Positions 41,631 to 52,732 of a stretch of 64,000 nucleotides of DNA are shown in pieces. Source of the stretch: Micromonospora thermarum (lineage in GTDB: Bacteria > Actinomycetota > Actinomycetes > Mycobacteriales > Micromonosporaceae); assembly GCF_012034245.1 (NCBI RefSeq), contig NZ_JAATEO010000015.1, positions 62,001 through 126,000 of the forward strand, in the 5' to 3' direction. The position numbers and the translations under genes were made by a program. How positions within the stretch are numbered: the stretch's first letter is position 1; the number at the start of each line of letters is the position of its first letter. The notes beneath the pieces are model-generated. The model ran no database searches, had not been told where the DNA came from, and saw only the letters and a list, made by a program, of their open reading frames with translations.

Positions 41631-44360
41631 TCATTCGCCGGAGGCGGCCCGGGTGATGGTCGCCAACTGGGACCGGGACGTGATGCCGAGCTTGGGGAAC
41701 GCCTTGTAGAGGTGGTACCCGACCGTCCGCGGGCTGAGGAAGAGCTGGGCGGCGATGTCGCGGTTGGAGGCGCCACCGGCGGCCAGCCGTACGACCTCGC
41801 GTTCCTGGGGCGTGAGCACACTGAGCGGGTCGCCGGCCTTGCGGGGCGCGGCCGGCACGTCCCCGGTCGCGCGCAGCTCGGCACGGGCCCGTGCGGCCCA
41901 CAACTCCGCACCGAGTCGGTCGAACGTCTCCAGCGCGCCGCGGAGCTGCGCTCGGGCGTCCGCCCGCCTCCGGGCCCGGCGTAGCCACTCACCGTACGCG
42001 AGTCGCGTCCTCGCCCGCTCGTACGGATTACCGTCGCCCTCGTGCCGACGAACGGCGTCCACGAAGTGCGTCTCGTCCTGGTCGACGAGCGCCCGGCAGC
42101 GCAGGGCGACCGCGTCCGAGGCCGGTTGGCGGACGTGCCGCGCCCAGGTCAGGTAGCGCTCGAGCGGCTGCCGGGCCCGGTCCGACCGGCCACTGCGGAC
42201 GGCCGCCTCCACCTCGTCGGCGGCGCAGAGGACGCCGAACCCGCCCGGCGGGACGGCCGCCAACTGTTCCAGGGCGGCGTCGGCGTTCCCCAGGCTGAGT
42301 TCGAGCCGGCCGAGCGCCCAACGCCCGATGGTCGCGGCGACAACCAGCCCTCGGCCGTCGGCCTGCCGGACACCCTCCTCGGCCCGGTCGCGACATCCCG
42401 CCACGTCCCCCTGATGGGCGAGCACCCAGGCGAGGCAACAGGTGAGATGGGTGACCCGGTGCTGGTGACCCAGATCCGTCGCCAGTCGCAGCCCCGCGTC
42501 GAGTGTCGCCGTCGCCTCGCCGTACCGGCCCAGCAGCCCCTGGGCGAACCCCTGGTCCTGCAACGCGAACGCCAGCCAGCCGATCATCCCGCTGGCCCGG
42601 CAGTCCGCCACGACCCGCGCGGCGATCTCCTCGCAGAGCGCGGCGCGGCCCGCCGGGAGGCAGGCGCCGGCGGTGAAGGTGAGCCCCGGTACGCCCAGCC
42701 CCACCAGCGCCGGCGAGTCGAGCACCCGCCGTACGCGGTCCGCTCCACCGGCGATGTCGCCGCTCAACAACCGGGTCAGCCCGACCGCCTGGCCGACCAG
42801 GGCGTGTGTCGACGTCCCGAGGTGGCCGGGCGGTGCCGTCGACACACGCGAACTGAGGGCGGGCAGTTCCTGGAGCGACGCGACCGCCTGCTCCGCCACC
42901 GGCGCGTCACCGGCGAACCAGGCACAGCGAACGGCCTCCACCAGCAGCCAGGTGGCCTGCTCGGTGGCGTGGGCCGCCACGCGGGGAACGGCGTCCAGGA
43001 TGATCCGGCCCGCCGCCAGCGGGGTGCCCGACTCGACCTCGCGATGGGCGCGGACCTGCGTCAGCGCCACGGTCATCGCCGGGTCGTCCAGGTCCGGCGT
43101 GGCCCGGTCGGCGAGTCCGGCCGCGCGACCCATCAGGCCGGCGTCGCTCGCGGCCAGCGCGGCGGCGGCCAGCCGCGCGGACCGGCGTACCGGATCGGCG
43201 GTGAGCTCGGCGGCCCGCTCGTAGGCGGCGGCCATGGCGGCGTGGCCGCCGCGGTCACGGGCGCGACCCGCCGCCTCCTCCAGCCGTCGTGCGACGTCCT
43301 CGTCGGGACCGAACGCGGCGGCGGCCAGGTGCCAGGCCCGCCGGTCGGTGGCATCCACCGAGGTCGCGCTGGTCAGGGCGTCGGCGAGAGCCCGGTGCGC
43401 GGCGAGGCGCGCGGTCACGGGGGCACTCTGGTAGGCGGCAGCCCTGATCAGGGGATGGCGGAAGCCGACGGTCGACCCTCTGATCTCGATCAGCCGGCTC
43501 CGCTCGGCCGCTTCGAGGCCGGCGAGGGAAGCGCCGGCGGCGACCAGCGTCGCCAGCTCGCCGGAGCCGTCCGCCGCCGCGATCAGGAGCGCGGTGCGCG
43601 TGGGCTCGGGAAGCGCGGCCACCTGTGCGTGGAACGCCTCCTGAACCCGGTCGGCCACGGGCATCGCCCCCACCGGCGACAGTCGCCCCGCCCGCTGTTC
43701 CGGACTGAGCGCGGCGGGCAGCTCGATGAGCGCCAGCGGGTTGCCGTCCGACTCCCGGATGAGTCGTTCCCGGACCTGCGGCGGAAGGTCGGCGGGGAGC
43801 AGGGCGGCGGCCGAAGTGTCGTCCAGTCCGTCCAACCGGCGCTCCGGCAGGCCGGTGGCCGGAAAGTCCGGGCGGGCGGCGAAGACCATGACGACGCCGT
43901 CCGCGTCGAGTCGGCGTGCGGCGAACACCAGGGCGTCCATGGACGCCTGGTCGAACCACTGCGCGTCGTCGACGAGACAGAGCAGCGCGCCGTCCCCGGC
44001 CAACTCGGACAGGAGACTCAGCGTGGCCAGACCGACCAGGAACCGGCTGTCCGGCGGGGCGTCGCGCAGCCCGAGTGCACCGCTGAGCGCGGTCGCCTGG
44101 GCGTCGGGCAGCGCGTGGATCCGGTCCAGCCCGGTGCGCAGGAGCAGGTGCAGCGCGGCGAACGGCAGTGCCGCCTCCGACTCGATCCCGACGCCGCGCA
44201 CCACCCGCATGCCGGCCGCCTGCTCGGCGGCGTACGCCAGGAGCGCCGACTTGCCGATCCCCGCGGGGCCGCGAAGGACCAGGGCGCCGCTCCGGCCGTC
44301 CCGGGCACCGTCCAACAGCCGGTCGATCTCCGCCTGTTCCTCGGCCCGTCCGTGCAGCAC
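41631..44360 (-). CDS. Large ATP-binding LuxR-family regulator (LAL)
   Basis: This protein of about 909 aa has an N-terminal ATPase with Walker A GPAGIGKSALL near residue 32, a long TPR-like middle, and a C-terminal LuxR helix-turn-helix (LTPQEREVVRLAAGGASNRD, then ISRSQLAT-like end). Such MalT-type activators respond to small ligands. GTG 44360 starts the ATPase domain directly; an in-frame start at 44432 is also open. It is divergent from a small membrane protein that may be its target. Confidence 0.9.
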   Translation of the reverse strand: MLHGRAEEQAEIDRLLDGARDGRSGALVLRGPAGIGKSALLAYAAEQAAGMRVVRGVGIESEAALPFAALHLLLRTGLDRIHALPDAQATALSGALGLRDAPPDSRFLVGLATLSLLSELAGDGALLCLVDDAQWFDQASMDALVFAARRLDADGVVMVFAARPDFPATGLPERRLDGLDDTSAAALLPADLPPQVRERLIRESDGNPLALIELPAALSPEQRAGRLSPVGAMPVADRVQEAFHAQVAALPEPTRTALLIAAADGSGELATLVAAGASLAGLEAAERSRLIEIRGSTVGFRHPLIRAAAYQSAPVTARLAAHRALADALTSATSVDATDRRAWHLAAAAFGPDEDVARRLEEAAGRARDRGGHAAMAAAYERAAELTADPVRRSARLAAAALAASDAGLMGRAAGLADRATPDLDDPAMTVALTQVRAHREVESGTPLAAGRIILDAVPRVAAHATEQATWLLVEAVRCAWFAGDAPVAEQAVASLQELPALSSRVSTAPPGHLGTSTHALVGQAVGLTRLLSGDIAGGADRVRRVLDSPALVGLGVPGLTFTAGACLPAGRAALCEEIAARVVADCRASGMIGWLAFALQDQGFAQGLLGRYGEATATLDAGLRLATDLGHQHRVTHLTCCLAWVLAHQGDVAGCRDRAEEGVRQADGRGLVVAATIGRWALGRLELSLGNADAALEQLAAVPPGGFGVLCAADEVEAAVRSGRSDRARQPLERYLTWARHVRQPASDAVALRCRALVDQDETHFVDAVRRHEGDGNPYERARTRLAYGEWLRRARRRADARAQLRGALETFDRLGAELWAARARAELRATGDVPAAPRKAGDPLSVLTPQEREVVRLAAGGASNRDIAAQLFLSPRTVGYHLYKAFPKLGITSRSQLATITRAASGE

Positions 44361-44458
44361 GACTGGCAACCTACCGTCACGATGACGGATTCGGCATGGC
44401 CGCGATCTCCGTAGCTTCGTGATCAGACGCACGTCAGCCCCACGAAGGGACCTTCGAG

Positions 44459-44866
44459 ATGACCACCATCGCCAGCACCGGCCGGACCGCCGACGACGCC
44501 AGGCTGCTTCGCTTCGCCCTCAAGCAGGACGCGATCGGCTCGGGCGCCAACGGGGTCGTCTACCTCGCCGCCGCGGCGATCTTCGGCGAGATGTTCGGCC
44601 TGCCCGCCGCCTTCCTCTACCCGATCGGTGCGTTCCTGATCGCCTTCGCCGCCGGTCTGCTCCTCCTCGCGTCGAGGCCGGCCGTGAGCCGGCCCGCCGT
44701 GGCTGGCGTGATCGCCGTCAACGTCGCGTGGGTGGTCGCGAGCGTCGAGCTGCTCGTCGCCGGCTGGTTCCCGTTGACCGCACTCGGCACCGCGCTCGTG
44801 ATCGCACAGGCGGTCGTGGTCGCCGGGTTCGCCGCGCTCCAGGTCGCCGGCCTCCGCAGAGCCTGA
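44459..44866 (+). CDS. Four-helix integral membrane protein
   Basis: This 135-aa protein has a polar N-terminus and four predicted helices, including FLIAFAAGLLLLASRPAV and ALGTALVIAQAVVVAGFAAL. No family is certain. It is divergent, 98 bp from the large LuxR-type regulator, so regulation by it is plausible. A GAAGGGACC element precedes the ATG. Confidence 0.75.
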   Translation: MTTIASTGRTADDARLLRFALKQDAIGSGANGVVYLAAAAIFGEMFGLPAAFLYPIGAFLIAFAAGLLLLASRPAVSRPAVAGVIAVNVAWVVASVELLVAGWFPLTALGTALVIAQAVVVAGFAALQVAGLRRA

Positions 44867-44880
44867 ACCGCCGCGCCTCG

Positions 44881-44906
44881 GTGCCCGCTCCATCCGGAGC
44901 GGGCAC
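44881..44906. terminator. Hairpin terminator between convergent genes
   Basis: GTGCCCGCTCC (44881-44891) pairs with GGAGCGGGCAC (44896-44906) over 4 nt. It follows the membrane-protein stop. Confidence 0.85.
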
Positions 44907-44948
44907 TGTGCGTCGGCGGCACCCGGCCGCCGTCCCGGCCTCGCCGGG

Positions 44949-46358
44949 TCAGCGCACCGCGGACCGCAGGTGCTCGGCCCAGCCGGCCTCGAAGTCCGCG
45001 TACGACATGCCGAGCACGCTCCGGGTCACGTCGCCGATCGGCGTGCCCCGGTAGTGCTCGGTGACGAGCTGGAAGACCTTCTGCTCGCCGTGGCGCTCCG
45101 CGATGTAGCTCATCGCCGAGTGGCCCAGCCAGTAGTGGTAGCTCAACCGTCCCTCCGTCTCCCAGGCCGCGTTGCCGGGCAGGTCCTGCCGGAAGTCGTA
45201 CGAGCGGAGGATCCTCGTCGACTCGGCGGTGCGGTCGCTGGTGGTGAACGCCTTCCGGCCGTGGGCCAGGTACTCGGCGAACCCCTCGACGACCCAGCTC
45301 TCCGGGCCGTCCAGCGCGGTCGCCCCCCGGCCACGCTTCAGCAGCACGTTGACGATGGCGTGGGCCAGCTCGTGCCGGAAGATCTCCAGCTCCCGGTCGC
45401 CCTTGGTGAAGTGGTACTCGTCCGTCACGTCGATCACCACGCGGCTGGTGCCCACCTCGGGCGCGGACGCGTCCGCACCGTCGATCGCCCCGGCCGGCGG
45501 CACCGGGATCGCGACCCCGGACTCGGTGGGCGTCTCCTTCGTCGTCCGGTAGAGCGAGCCCAACTCCTTCTTGCCCTTGACCAGGGAGATGACGAAGCCC
45601 TGCGGCGCCGTCGCGTCGACGCCGCCGGCCTGCCAGGCGGCCAGGTCCTCCGTCGCCGCGCGCTCGGCGACCGGCGCGTACCGCTGCGCCTCGGCCTTGA
45701 GCGACTCGTCGACGACGAGCACGGTGTGCGGGGTCTTCTCCACGTGGATGGCGCGGCCGGTGTCCCACGGTGCCGGGTAGTAGGTGGTCATGTCCCGGGC
45801 GGGGCCGTCGACGAGGGCGCCACCGACGGCGGTGACCTTCAACGGGGCGTCCGTGCCGGCGCGGGTGACCGTCCACTTGTACAGCTCCTCGACCGGCGTC
45901 GGGTCCATGCCCTCGAACCGGTGCACGAACGACACCCGTACGTCGAAGGTGCCCTCGGTGGCCGTGCTGGCGCCGAACTCCTCGTACCGTGCCTCGGCCA
46001 GGGGCAGCTTGGTGAGGTTGTGGAACAGCGTGGTCTGCCGGGCAACCAGGTCCTTGTCGCCCGGGTCGAACGGCGCCAGGTACGCCCCGAGGTCCCGCTC
46101 CCTCAGCGCCCGGGTGTGCTCCGCCAGCAGCGTGTCGATCTCGTCCGAGCCGGCTGCCGTGGTGGAGGAGGAACGGTCCAGGTAGACCGAGACGGCGACC
46201 ACCGAGCCGACCAGCAGCACCAGCAGGGCCACCCCGACCGCGCCCAACGCGACCCACAGGCCGCGCCCCGATTTGTGGGGCGGTGGCGGCACCGGGGCGG
46301 GTGGCTGGGCCCAGGGTGGGGCGGGCGGGCTCGGGACGGAGGGGTGGCCCTCGGTCAT
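44949..46358 (-). CDS. Membrane-anchored gluzincin-like metallopeptidase
   Basis: This 469-aa protein has a proline-rich cytoplasmic N-terminus, one membrane helix (residues about 33-59) and an extracellular region. The zinc motif RHELAHAIVN near residue 338, followed by VVEGFAEYLAHG, supplies HExxH plus a downstream glutamate, as in M1/MA-clan enzymes. The substrate is unknown. It is divergent from the epimerase gene across 209 bp that contains nothing else I can name. Confidence 0.8.
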   Translation of the reverse strand: MTEGHPSVPSPPAPPWAQPPAPVPPPPHKSGRGLWVALGAVGVALLVLLVGSVVAVSVYLDRSSSTTAAGSDEIDTLLAEHTRALRERDLGAYLAPFDPGDKDLVARQTTLFHNLTKLPLAEARYEEFGASTATEGTFDVRVSFVHRFEGMDPTPVEELYKWTVTRAGTDAPLKVTAVGGALVDGPARDMTTYYPAPWDTGRAIHVEKTPHTVLVVDESLKAEAQRYAPVAERAATEDLAAWQAGGVDATAPQGFVISLVKGKKELGSLYRTTKETPTESGVAIPVPPAGAIDGADASAPEVGTSRVVIDVTDEYHFTKGDRELEIFRHELAHAIVNVLLKRGRGATALDGPESWVVEGFAEYLAHGRKAFTTSDRTAESTRILRSYDFRQDLPGNAAWETEGRLSYHYWLGHSAMSYIAERHGEQKVFQLVTEHYRGTPIGDVTRSVLGMSYADFEAGWAEHLRSAVR

Positions 46359-46567
46359 GGCGGGTCCTCGCTCGGGTCGGTCGGACCGGGGGAGGCTCCA
46401 CGATCGACCGTTCCCCCGGACGGGCTCGCGTCATTATTCCTGCCGCCGCCGTCACTGTCCGTCCCGGCCCGGCGACGGAGGCCACGGCGCGGTGTTCTGC
46501 CGTCGGCAGATCCGCTGACGGTGAACGCGGTGCCGGACCGGGCGCGCCGACCGGCAGAGTGGAGCGC

Positions 46568-47560
46568 ATGAGACTGCTGGTGCTGGGTGGTACGGGATTC
46601 GTGGGCGGAGCGACGGTCGCCGAGGCGGTGCGTGATGGCTGGTCGGTGACGGTGTTCAACCGGGGCCGGCACGGGACCGTACCGTCCGGTGTGGAACGGC
46701 TGCGGGGCGACCGGACCGCGCCCGGTGGCCTGGCCGCCCTCGCCGGCGGTGAGTGGGACGTGGTGGTCGACACCTGGGACGGGGCGCCGCGGGCCGCGGG
46801 GGAGACGGCCCGCGCCCTGGCCGGGCGTGTCGGGCGCTACGTCTACGTCTCCAGCGGCTCCGTCTACGCCGAGCCGGTGGAGCCCGGATCGGCCGAGGAC
46901 GCCCCCGTCGTCGACGCCGCGCCGGACGCGGACGACGCCGACTACGCGTCCAACAAGGCCGGTGCCGAACGCGCCGTGCGCGAGGTGTACGGGGAGAGCG
47001 CGCTGATCGCCCGTGCCGGTCTGATCCTCGGCCCCGGCGAGGACATCGGCCGGCTGCCGTGGTGGCTGGAGCGCGTCGCCCGGGGCGGGGACGTGCTGGC
47101 GCCGGGCCCGGCCGACCTGCCCCTGCAGTACATCGACGCGCGCGACCTCGCCGCCTTCCTGCTCGATCCGGTTGTGCCCGGCGGGACGTACAACGTGATC
47201 AGCCGTACCGGCCACGCCACGATGGGCGCACTGCTGGACGCCGCCGTCACGGTGACCGGGGCCGGCGCGCGGCTGCGCTGGACCGACCCCGAGGCGATCC
47301 TGGCCGCCGACGTGGAACCGTGGAACGACCTGCCGGTCTGGATCCCGCAGGGGCATCCGTACCGCTGGTTGCAGGAGCGCGACGTCAGCCGCGCGTACGC
47401 GGCCGGCCTGACCTGCCGCCCCGTCGCCGAGACCGTCGCCGACACCTGGGCCTGGCTGCGGGCGGTCGGCACCGTGCCGCCCCGGGCCGGCCGCCCGCAG
47501 CGCGCCCCGGTCGGCCTCGACCCGGCCCGGGAGGAGGCCGTCCTGGCCGCCGCGCGCTGA
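46568..47560 (+). CDS. NAD-dependent epimerase/dehydratase family protein
   Basis: This 330-aa atypical SDR has LLVLGGTGFVGGATVAEA at the N-terminus and YVYVSSGSVYAEP, with DYASNKAGAERAV giving the YxxxK-like motif as Y..NK. It resembles isoflavone-reductase/epimerase-type proteins common in actinobacteria. The substrate is unknown. It appears monocistronic and convergent with the nitroreductase gene. Confidence 0.85.
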   Translation: MRLLVLGGTGFVGGATVAEAVRDGWSVTVFNRGRHGTVPSGVERLRGDRTAPGGLAALAGGEWDVVVDTWDGAPRAAGETARALAGRVGRYVYVSSGSVYAEPVEPGSAEDAPVVDAAPDADDADYASNKAGAERAVREVYGESALIARAGLILGPGEDIGRLPWWLERVARGGDVLAPGPADLPLQYIDARDLAAFLLDPVVPGGTYNVISRTGHATMGALLDAAVTVTGAGARLRWTDPEAILAADVEPWNDLPVWIPQGHPYRWLQERDVSRAYAAGLTCRPVAETVADTWAWLRAVGTVPPRAGRPQRAPVGLDPAREEAVLAAAR

Positions 47561-47666
47561 CCGTGCCGGTGCCTGCCGCTGCGTGCCGAGGGCCCGCCAC
47601 CTGCCAAACCGGGCCGCTGGTCGCGGACCGGGCGGCCGGCGGTGCCGCCGTCGCGCGCCTGCCGGG

Positions 47667-48641
47667 TCAGGCCTGCGGCACCGGCAGGTCGAGCACCTCG
47701 TCGACCGGCCGGCGGGGGGTCGGCCAGCCGGGCTGGCCGAAGCCGACGCGCAGCACCATCTGCGGGGTGCCGAACCGCCCCAGCGACAGCCGCAACTGCT
47801 CGCGGGCGGTCGGCACCTCGATCGGCTGGGACAGCATCGACGCCGACAGGCCCGCGTCGGTGGCGGTGAGCAGGACCCGCTGCAACGCCTGCCCGGCCAC
47901 CACCTGGTCGACGGCGGTGTTGCCGGTCGAGCCGAGCACCGCCACGAGGGGCTCCGGCTCGAAGTCGCGCCCGGGGGCCCGGTCCCGGCCGCCGAAGCCG
48001 CGCGACGGCAGCAAATCCTGCGGCTCGTCCTGCGGGCCGCCGGCCGAAGCCGGCACTCCGTCGGGGGCGGGCTCGGCGCGGACCCACTGCTCCCGCTCGG
48101 CCCGGTAGGCCGGATCCCGCTCCAGCACCCGGTGCGCGCCGCGGGCGATCTCGGCGAACGCGTTCACCGCGCTCACCCCGACCAGCAGCTCCAGCCAGCA
48201 CCCTTCGGCCCGGGCCGCCTCGGTGAGGCGCCACCGCACGTCCGCCGGGACGGGGTCGGGCCAGAACGGGGCGCGGTTGCTGAACCGGCGGGGGATGGCC
48301 GCGTACAGGGCCTGCTCGGCGGGGGTCGGGTGGCGCGGCACGTCCGGCACCAGCCGGGCGACCACGTCGGGCTCGGCCGGGTACGGGCGCAGCCGCGCCG
48401 TCGCCGGCGTACCGGCCACGGCCAGGGCGAGCCGCAGGTTGAACAGCGCCGCCCCGCAGGCGATGCGGACACCCCACCCGCTCGGGTCGGTGGCCGGCAG
48501 GCGCCGGGACGGGTCGACCAGGATCTCGATTCCGCCGTCGCGCAGGCGGAACCGCCACGGCTGGGTGTTGTGCAGCGAGGGCGCCCGCACGGCGTCGGTC
48601 GCGGCGGCACGTAGCTGCTCGACGGTGTAGCCGGCGTCCAT
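47667..48641 (-). CDS. Acg-type nitroreductase-like protein
   Basis: This 324-aa protein has the hallmark APSLHNTQPWRFRL near residues 20-33 and GAALFNLRLAL, as in mycobacterial Acg/Rv3131, whose genes belong to the DosR dormancy regulon. Acg proteins may sequester flavin. AAGGAG precedes the ATG at 48641. A paralog lies at 51537, and a DevR-like two-component system lies between them, which supports a shared regulon. Confidence 0.87.
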   Translation of the reverse strand: MDAGYTVEQLRAAATDAVRAPSLHNTQPWRFRLRDGGIEILVDPSRRLPATDPSGWGVRIACGAALFNLRLALAVAGTPATARLRPYPAEPDVVARLVPDVPRHPTPAEQALYAAIPRRFSNRAPFWPDPVPADVRWRLTEAARAEGCWLELLVGVSAVNAFAEIARGAHRVLERDPAYRAEREQWVRAEPAPDGVPASAGGPQDEPQDLLPSRGFGGRDRAPGRDFEPEPLVAVLGSTGNTAVDQVVAGQALQRVLLTATDAGLSASMLSQPIEVPTAREQLRLSLGRFGTPQMVLRVGFGQPGWPTPRRPVDEVLDLPVPQA

Positions 48642-48825
48642 GGTGTCGCTCCTTCCGTGGCGGCTGGTGCAGCCCTCGGTGGGTTCCTCCCCACGGTGCG
48701 TCACGTCAGGGCCGCCCGAGCAGGGCCGGACGTCCCGTCCCACCAGGACCCACCGCCCCCGCCGCAGCTCAGCGTGCCCAGGCCCCTTTCCGCCTGGCCC
48801 ACCACGGACCGCCCCGGCTCCCCTT

Positions 48826-48901
48826 CCGCGATCTTGCACTTACGGCCCCTGGTTCATGGAGATTTGCGCTCTTTGTCGGGGCGGAAAGTGCAAGATCGCG
48901 G
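48826..48901. repeat. Palindromic repeat family A, copy 2
   Basis: CCGCGATCTTGCACTT (48826-48841) and its complement (48886-48901) flank about 44 nt. Read on the opposite strand the element aligns with the copy at 6103-6177, including the inner CGGGGC-GAAAGTGCAAG block. It lies in the 354-bp divergent region (48642-48995) between the Acg-like and response-regulator genes. The rest of that region shows only GC-rich sequence and a GGACGTCCC motif near 48730. Confidence 0.75.
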
Positions 48902-48995
48902 GGAGGTGGGGCGGGTGGGGCGTGTCGGTCGGGCCGGGGGGCGGTCAGGACTTTCGGCCCGTGCGGGGTGTGGCGGGGGCGGGTAGAAAGGAGGG

Positions 48996-49634
48996 GTGAT
49001 CCGCGTGTTCCTGCTCGACGACCACGAGGTCGTCCGTCGTGGCCTGGCCGACCTGCTCACCAGCAGCGGTGACATCGAGGTGGTCGGCGAGTCCGGCCTG
49101 GCCCAGGAAGCCGCGCGGCGGATCCCGGCGCTGCGCCCCGACGTCGCGATCCTCGACGCGCGGCTCCCCGACGGCAGCGGCATCGACGTGTGCCGCGACA
49201 TCCGGGCCGTGGACTCGTCGATCAAGGGCCTGATCCTCACCTCGTACGAGGACGACGAGGCCCTGTTCGCGGCGATCATGGCCGGAGCCGCCGGGTACGT
49301 GCTCAAGCAGATCCGCGGCACCGACCTGGTCGACGCGGTCCGGCGGGTGGCGGCGGGGCAGTCGCTGCTCGACCCGGCGATCACCACGCGGGTGCTGGAG
49401 CGGATCCGCAGCGGCGTCGAGCAGCCCCGGGAGCTGAAGTCGCTCACCGAGCAGGAGCGGCGGATCCTGGAGTACGTCGCCGAGGGCCTCACCAACCGCG
49501 AGATCGCGGGCAAGATGTTCCTCGCCGAGAAGACGGTGAAGAACTACGTCTCGAGCGTGCTGGCCAAGCTGGGCCTGGAGCGGCGGACCCAGGCCGCTGT
49601 GCTCGCCACCCGCCTCCTCGGCAAGACCCACTGA
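48996..49634 (+). CDS. NarL/DevR-family response regulator
   Basis: This 212-aa protein has a receiver domain (residues 1-120; acidic pair DDHE, phospho-Asp in AILDARLPDGSG) and a LuxR helix-turn-helix (LTEQERRILEYVAEGLTNRE near 149-168). The protein closely follows the DevR/DosR plan beginning VIRVFLLDDHEVV. GTG 48996 matches the family start although GGAGG is unusually close. Its partner kinase is the convergent gene at 49766. Confidence 0.92.
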   Translation: MIRVFLLDDHEVVRRGLADLLTSSGDIEVVGESGLAQEAARRIPALRPDVAILDARLPDGSGIDVCRDIRAVDSSIKGLILTSYEDDEALFAAIMAGAAGYVLKQIRGTDLVDAVRRVAAGQSLLDPAITTRVLERIRSGVEQPRELKSLTEQERRILEYVAEGLTNREIAGKMFLAEKTVKNYVSSVLAKLGLERRTQAAVLATRLLGKTH

Positions 49635-49671
49635 CCACCCGGCGGGGCCTCGACGCCGACCGCCCCTGGAA

Positions 49672-49752
49672 GATCACGCTCGAACACGGATGTAGTGGCA
49701 TCGCACGCGGCTGAGACCACTACATCCAGGTTGCAGCACGATCTTGGCGCGG
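49672..49752. repeat. Palindromic repeat family B, copy 1
   Basis: The arms GGATGTAGTGG and CCACTACATCC lie inside flanks GATCACGCTCGA and GCACGATCTTGGCGCGG. A second copy lies at 61826-61907 with the same order and orientation. The element fills the gap between the convergent response-regulator and kinase genes and could also terminate transcription. Confidence 0.75.
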
Positions 49753-49765
49753 GGCGCGGGGCGCG

Positions 49766-51505
<1,740 letters not shown>

Positions 51506-51536
51506 CTATCGCCCGGGGCGGCAGGAACCACGCCCG

Positions 51537-52538
51537 TCAGGCGCCCCGGACGGCGGAGGTGTCGACCACCTGCTCGACGGCGAGCCGCGGCGTGTGCGGC
51601 GGGCCGGCGTGCGCCGGGTCCGCGATCCCCAGGCGCAGCACCAGGTACGGGTGACCCATGCCGGCCAGCAGTCCGCGGAGCGTCTGGCGGGTGCCGGGCA
51701 CCTCCACCACTCCGCTCAGCGGCACCACCGAGACACCGAGCCGGGTCGCGGTCAGCCAGCCGGCCGAGAGCGCCTCGCCGGCGCGCAGCCAGTCGACCGG
51801 TTCGTCCTCGTCGCCGTACAGCAGCGCGTACACCGCCGCGCGGTCGTGGCCGGGGCCGACGGGCAGGGTGCCGGGGCGGCCGAAGTCGCGGGCCGGCACC
51901 GTGGTCTCCGGGGCCGCCCCCGGCAGCACCTCGGGCGGCAGGCCGGCGCCGCCGGCGCGGCTCGTCCAGTACGCCAGCTCCTCGCGCTGCTGCGGGTCCT
52001 CGGCCTCCACCGTGGCGGCGTGCGAGGCCGCCGCCGCCAGTTCCAGGACCTGATCCTGGTCGAGCAGCTGGAACTGCACCCCCTCGGCGACGACCGCCTT
52101 GGTGATGTCGCCGAGCGCGGCGGTCGGCACGGGCTCCTCGCTGACCGGCCGCCGGTCGGTGTGGCGGACGTGCATGCACTGCACGAGGCGCATCGCGTCC
52201 GGGTCCGCCCCGACGTGGGTCAGCCCGGTCAGGCGGGCCAGCAGATCCGGGTCGGCGGGCTCGGGCATCCGCTCCACGGCGGGCCGCCACCCCTCGGCGC
52301 TGAGTGCCACCCGCGCGTGGTGTAGTGCCGCGCCGCAGCTCAAGGCCGACAGCCGCCCCTCCGGGTCGGCGGCCACGAGCTGGCGGTCCCGTACGACGCG
52401 CAGCTCCAGCGTGTCCGGCAGCACCCGCCAACGCCACGGCTGCGTGTTGTGCACCGAGGGGGCGTGACCGGCGGTCGCCGCAGCCTCCGCGAGCGCGGTG
52501 GTCAGCGGGCGGTCCGGCCCCGGCGTCTCCTGGCTCAT
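51537..52538 (-). CDS. Acg-type nitroreductase-like protein
   Basis: This 333-aa paralog of the 47667 product shares APSVHNTQPWRWRV near residues 24-37 and SCGAALHHARVAL. The ATG at 52538 is preferred over an in-frame start at 52565. Placement directly downstream of the universal stress gene and before the DevS-like kinase fits a DosR-like stress regulon. Confidence 0.87.
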   Translation of the reverse strand: MSQETPGPDRPLTTALAEAAATAGHAPSVHNTQPWRWRVLPDTLELRVVRDRQLVAADPEGRLSALSCGAALHHARVALSAEGWRPAVERMPEPADPDLLARLTGLTHVGADPDAMRLVQCMHVRHTDRRPVSEEPVPTAALGDITKAVVAEGVQFQLLDQDQVLELAAAASHAATVEAEDPQQREELAYWTSRAGGAGLPPEVLPGAAPETTVPARDFGRPGTLPVGPGHDRAAVYALLYGDEDEPVDWLRAGEALSAGWLTATRLGVSVVPLSGVVEVPGTRQTLRGLLAGMGHPYLVLRLGIADPAHAGPPHTPRLAVEQVVDTSAVRGA

Positions 52539-52732
52539 CCTCACGACCTTCCGTCTCGAGCCCATCGTGCCCCACGGGCTGTGGCGCCGGGCGGGGTTGC
52601 GACTCCATCCTGCGACAGCTCATGGACCGGCGCAGGGTGCGCAGGTCCCCACCGGCCGGGCCCTCCGGCCCGCCCGATCGCCGTCGGGCCGGGCCTGACG
52701 AGCACCGACCGGCTGTCCGCCGGCCGGGCGGA

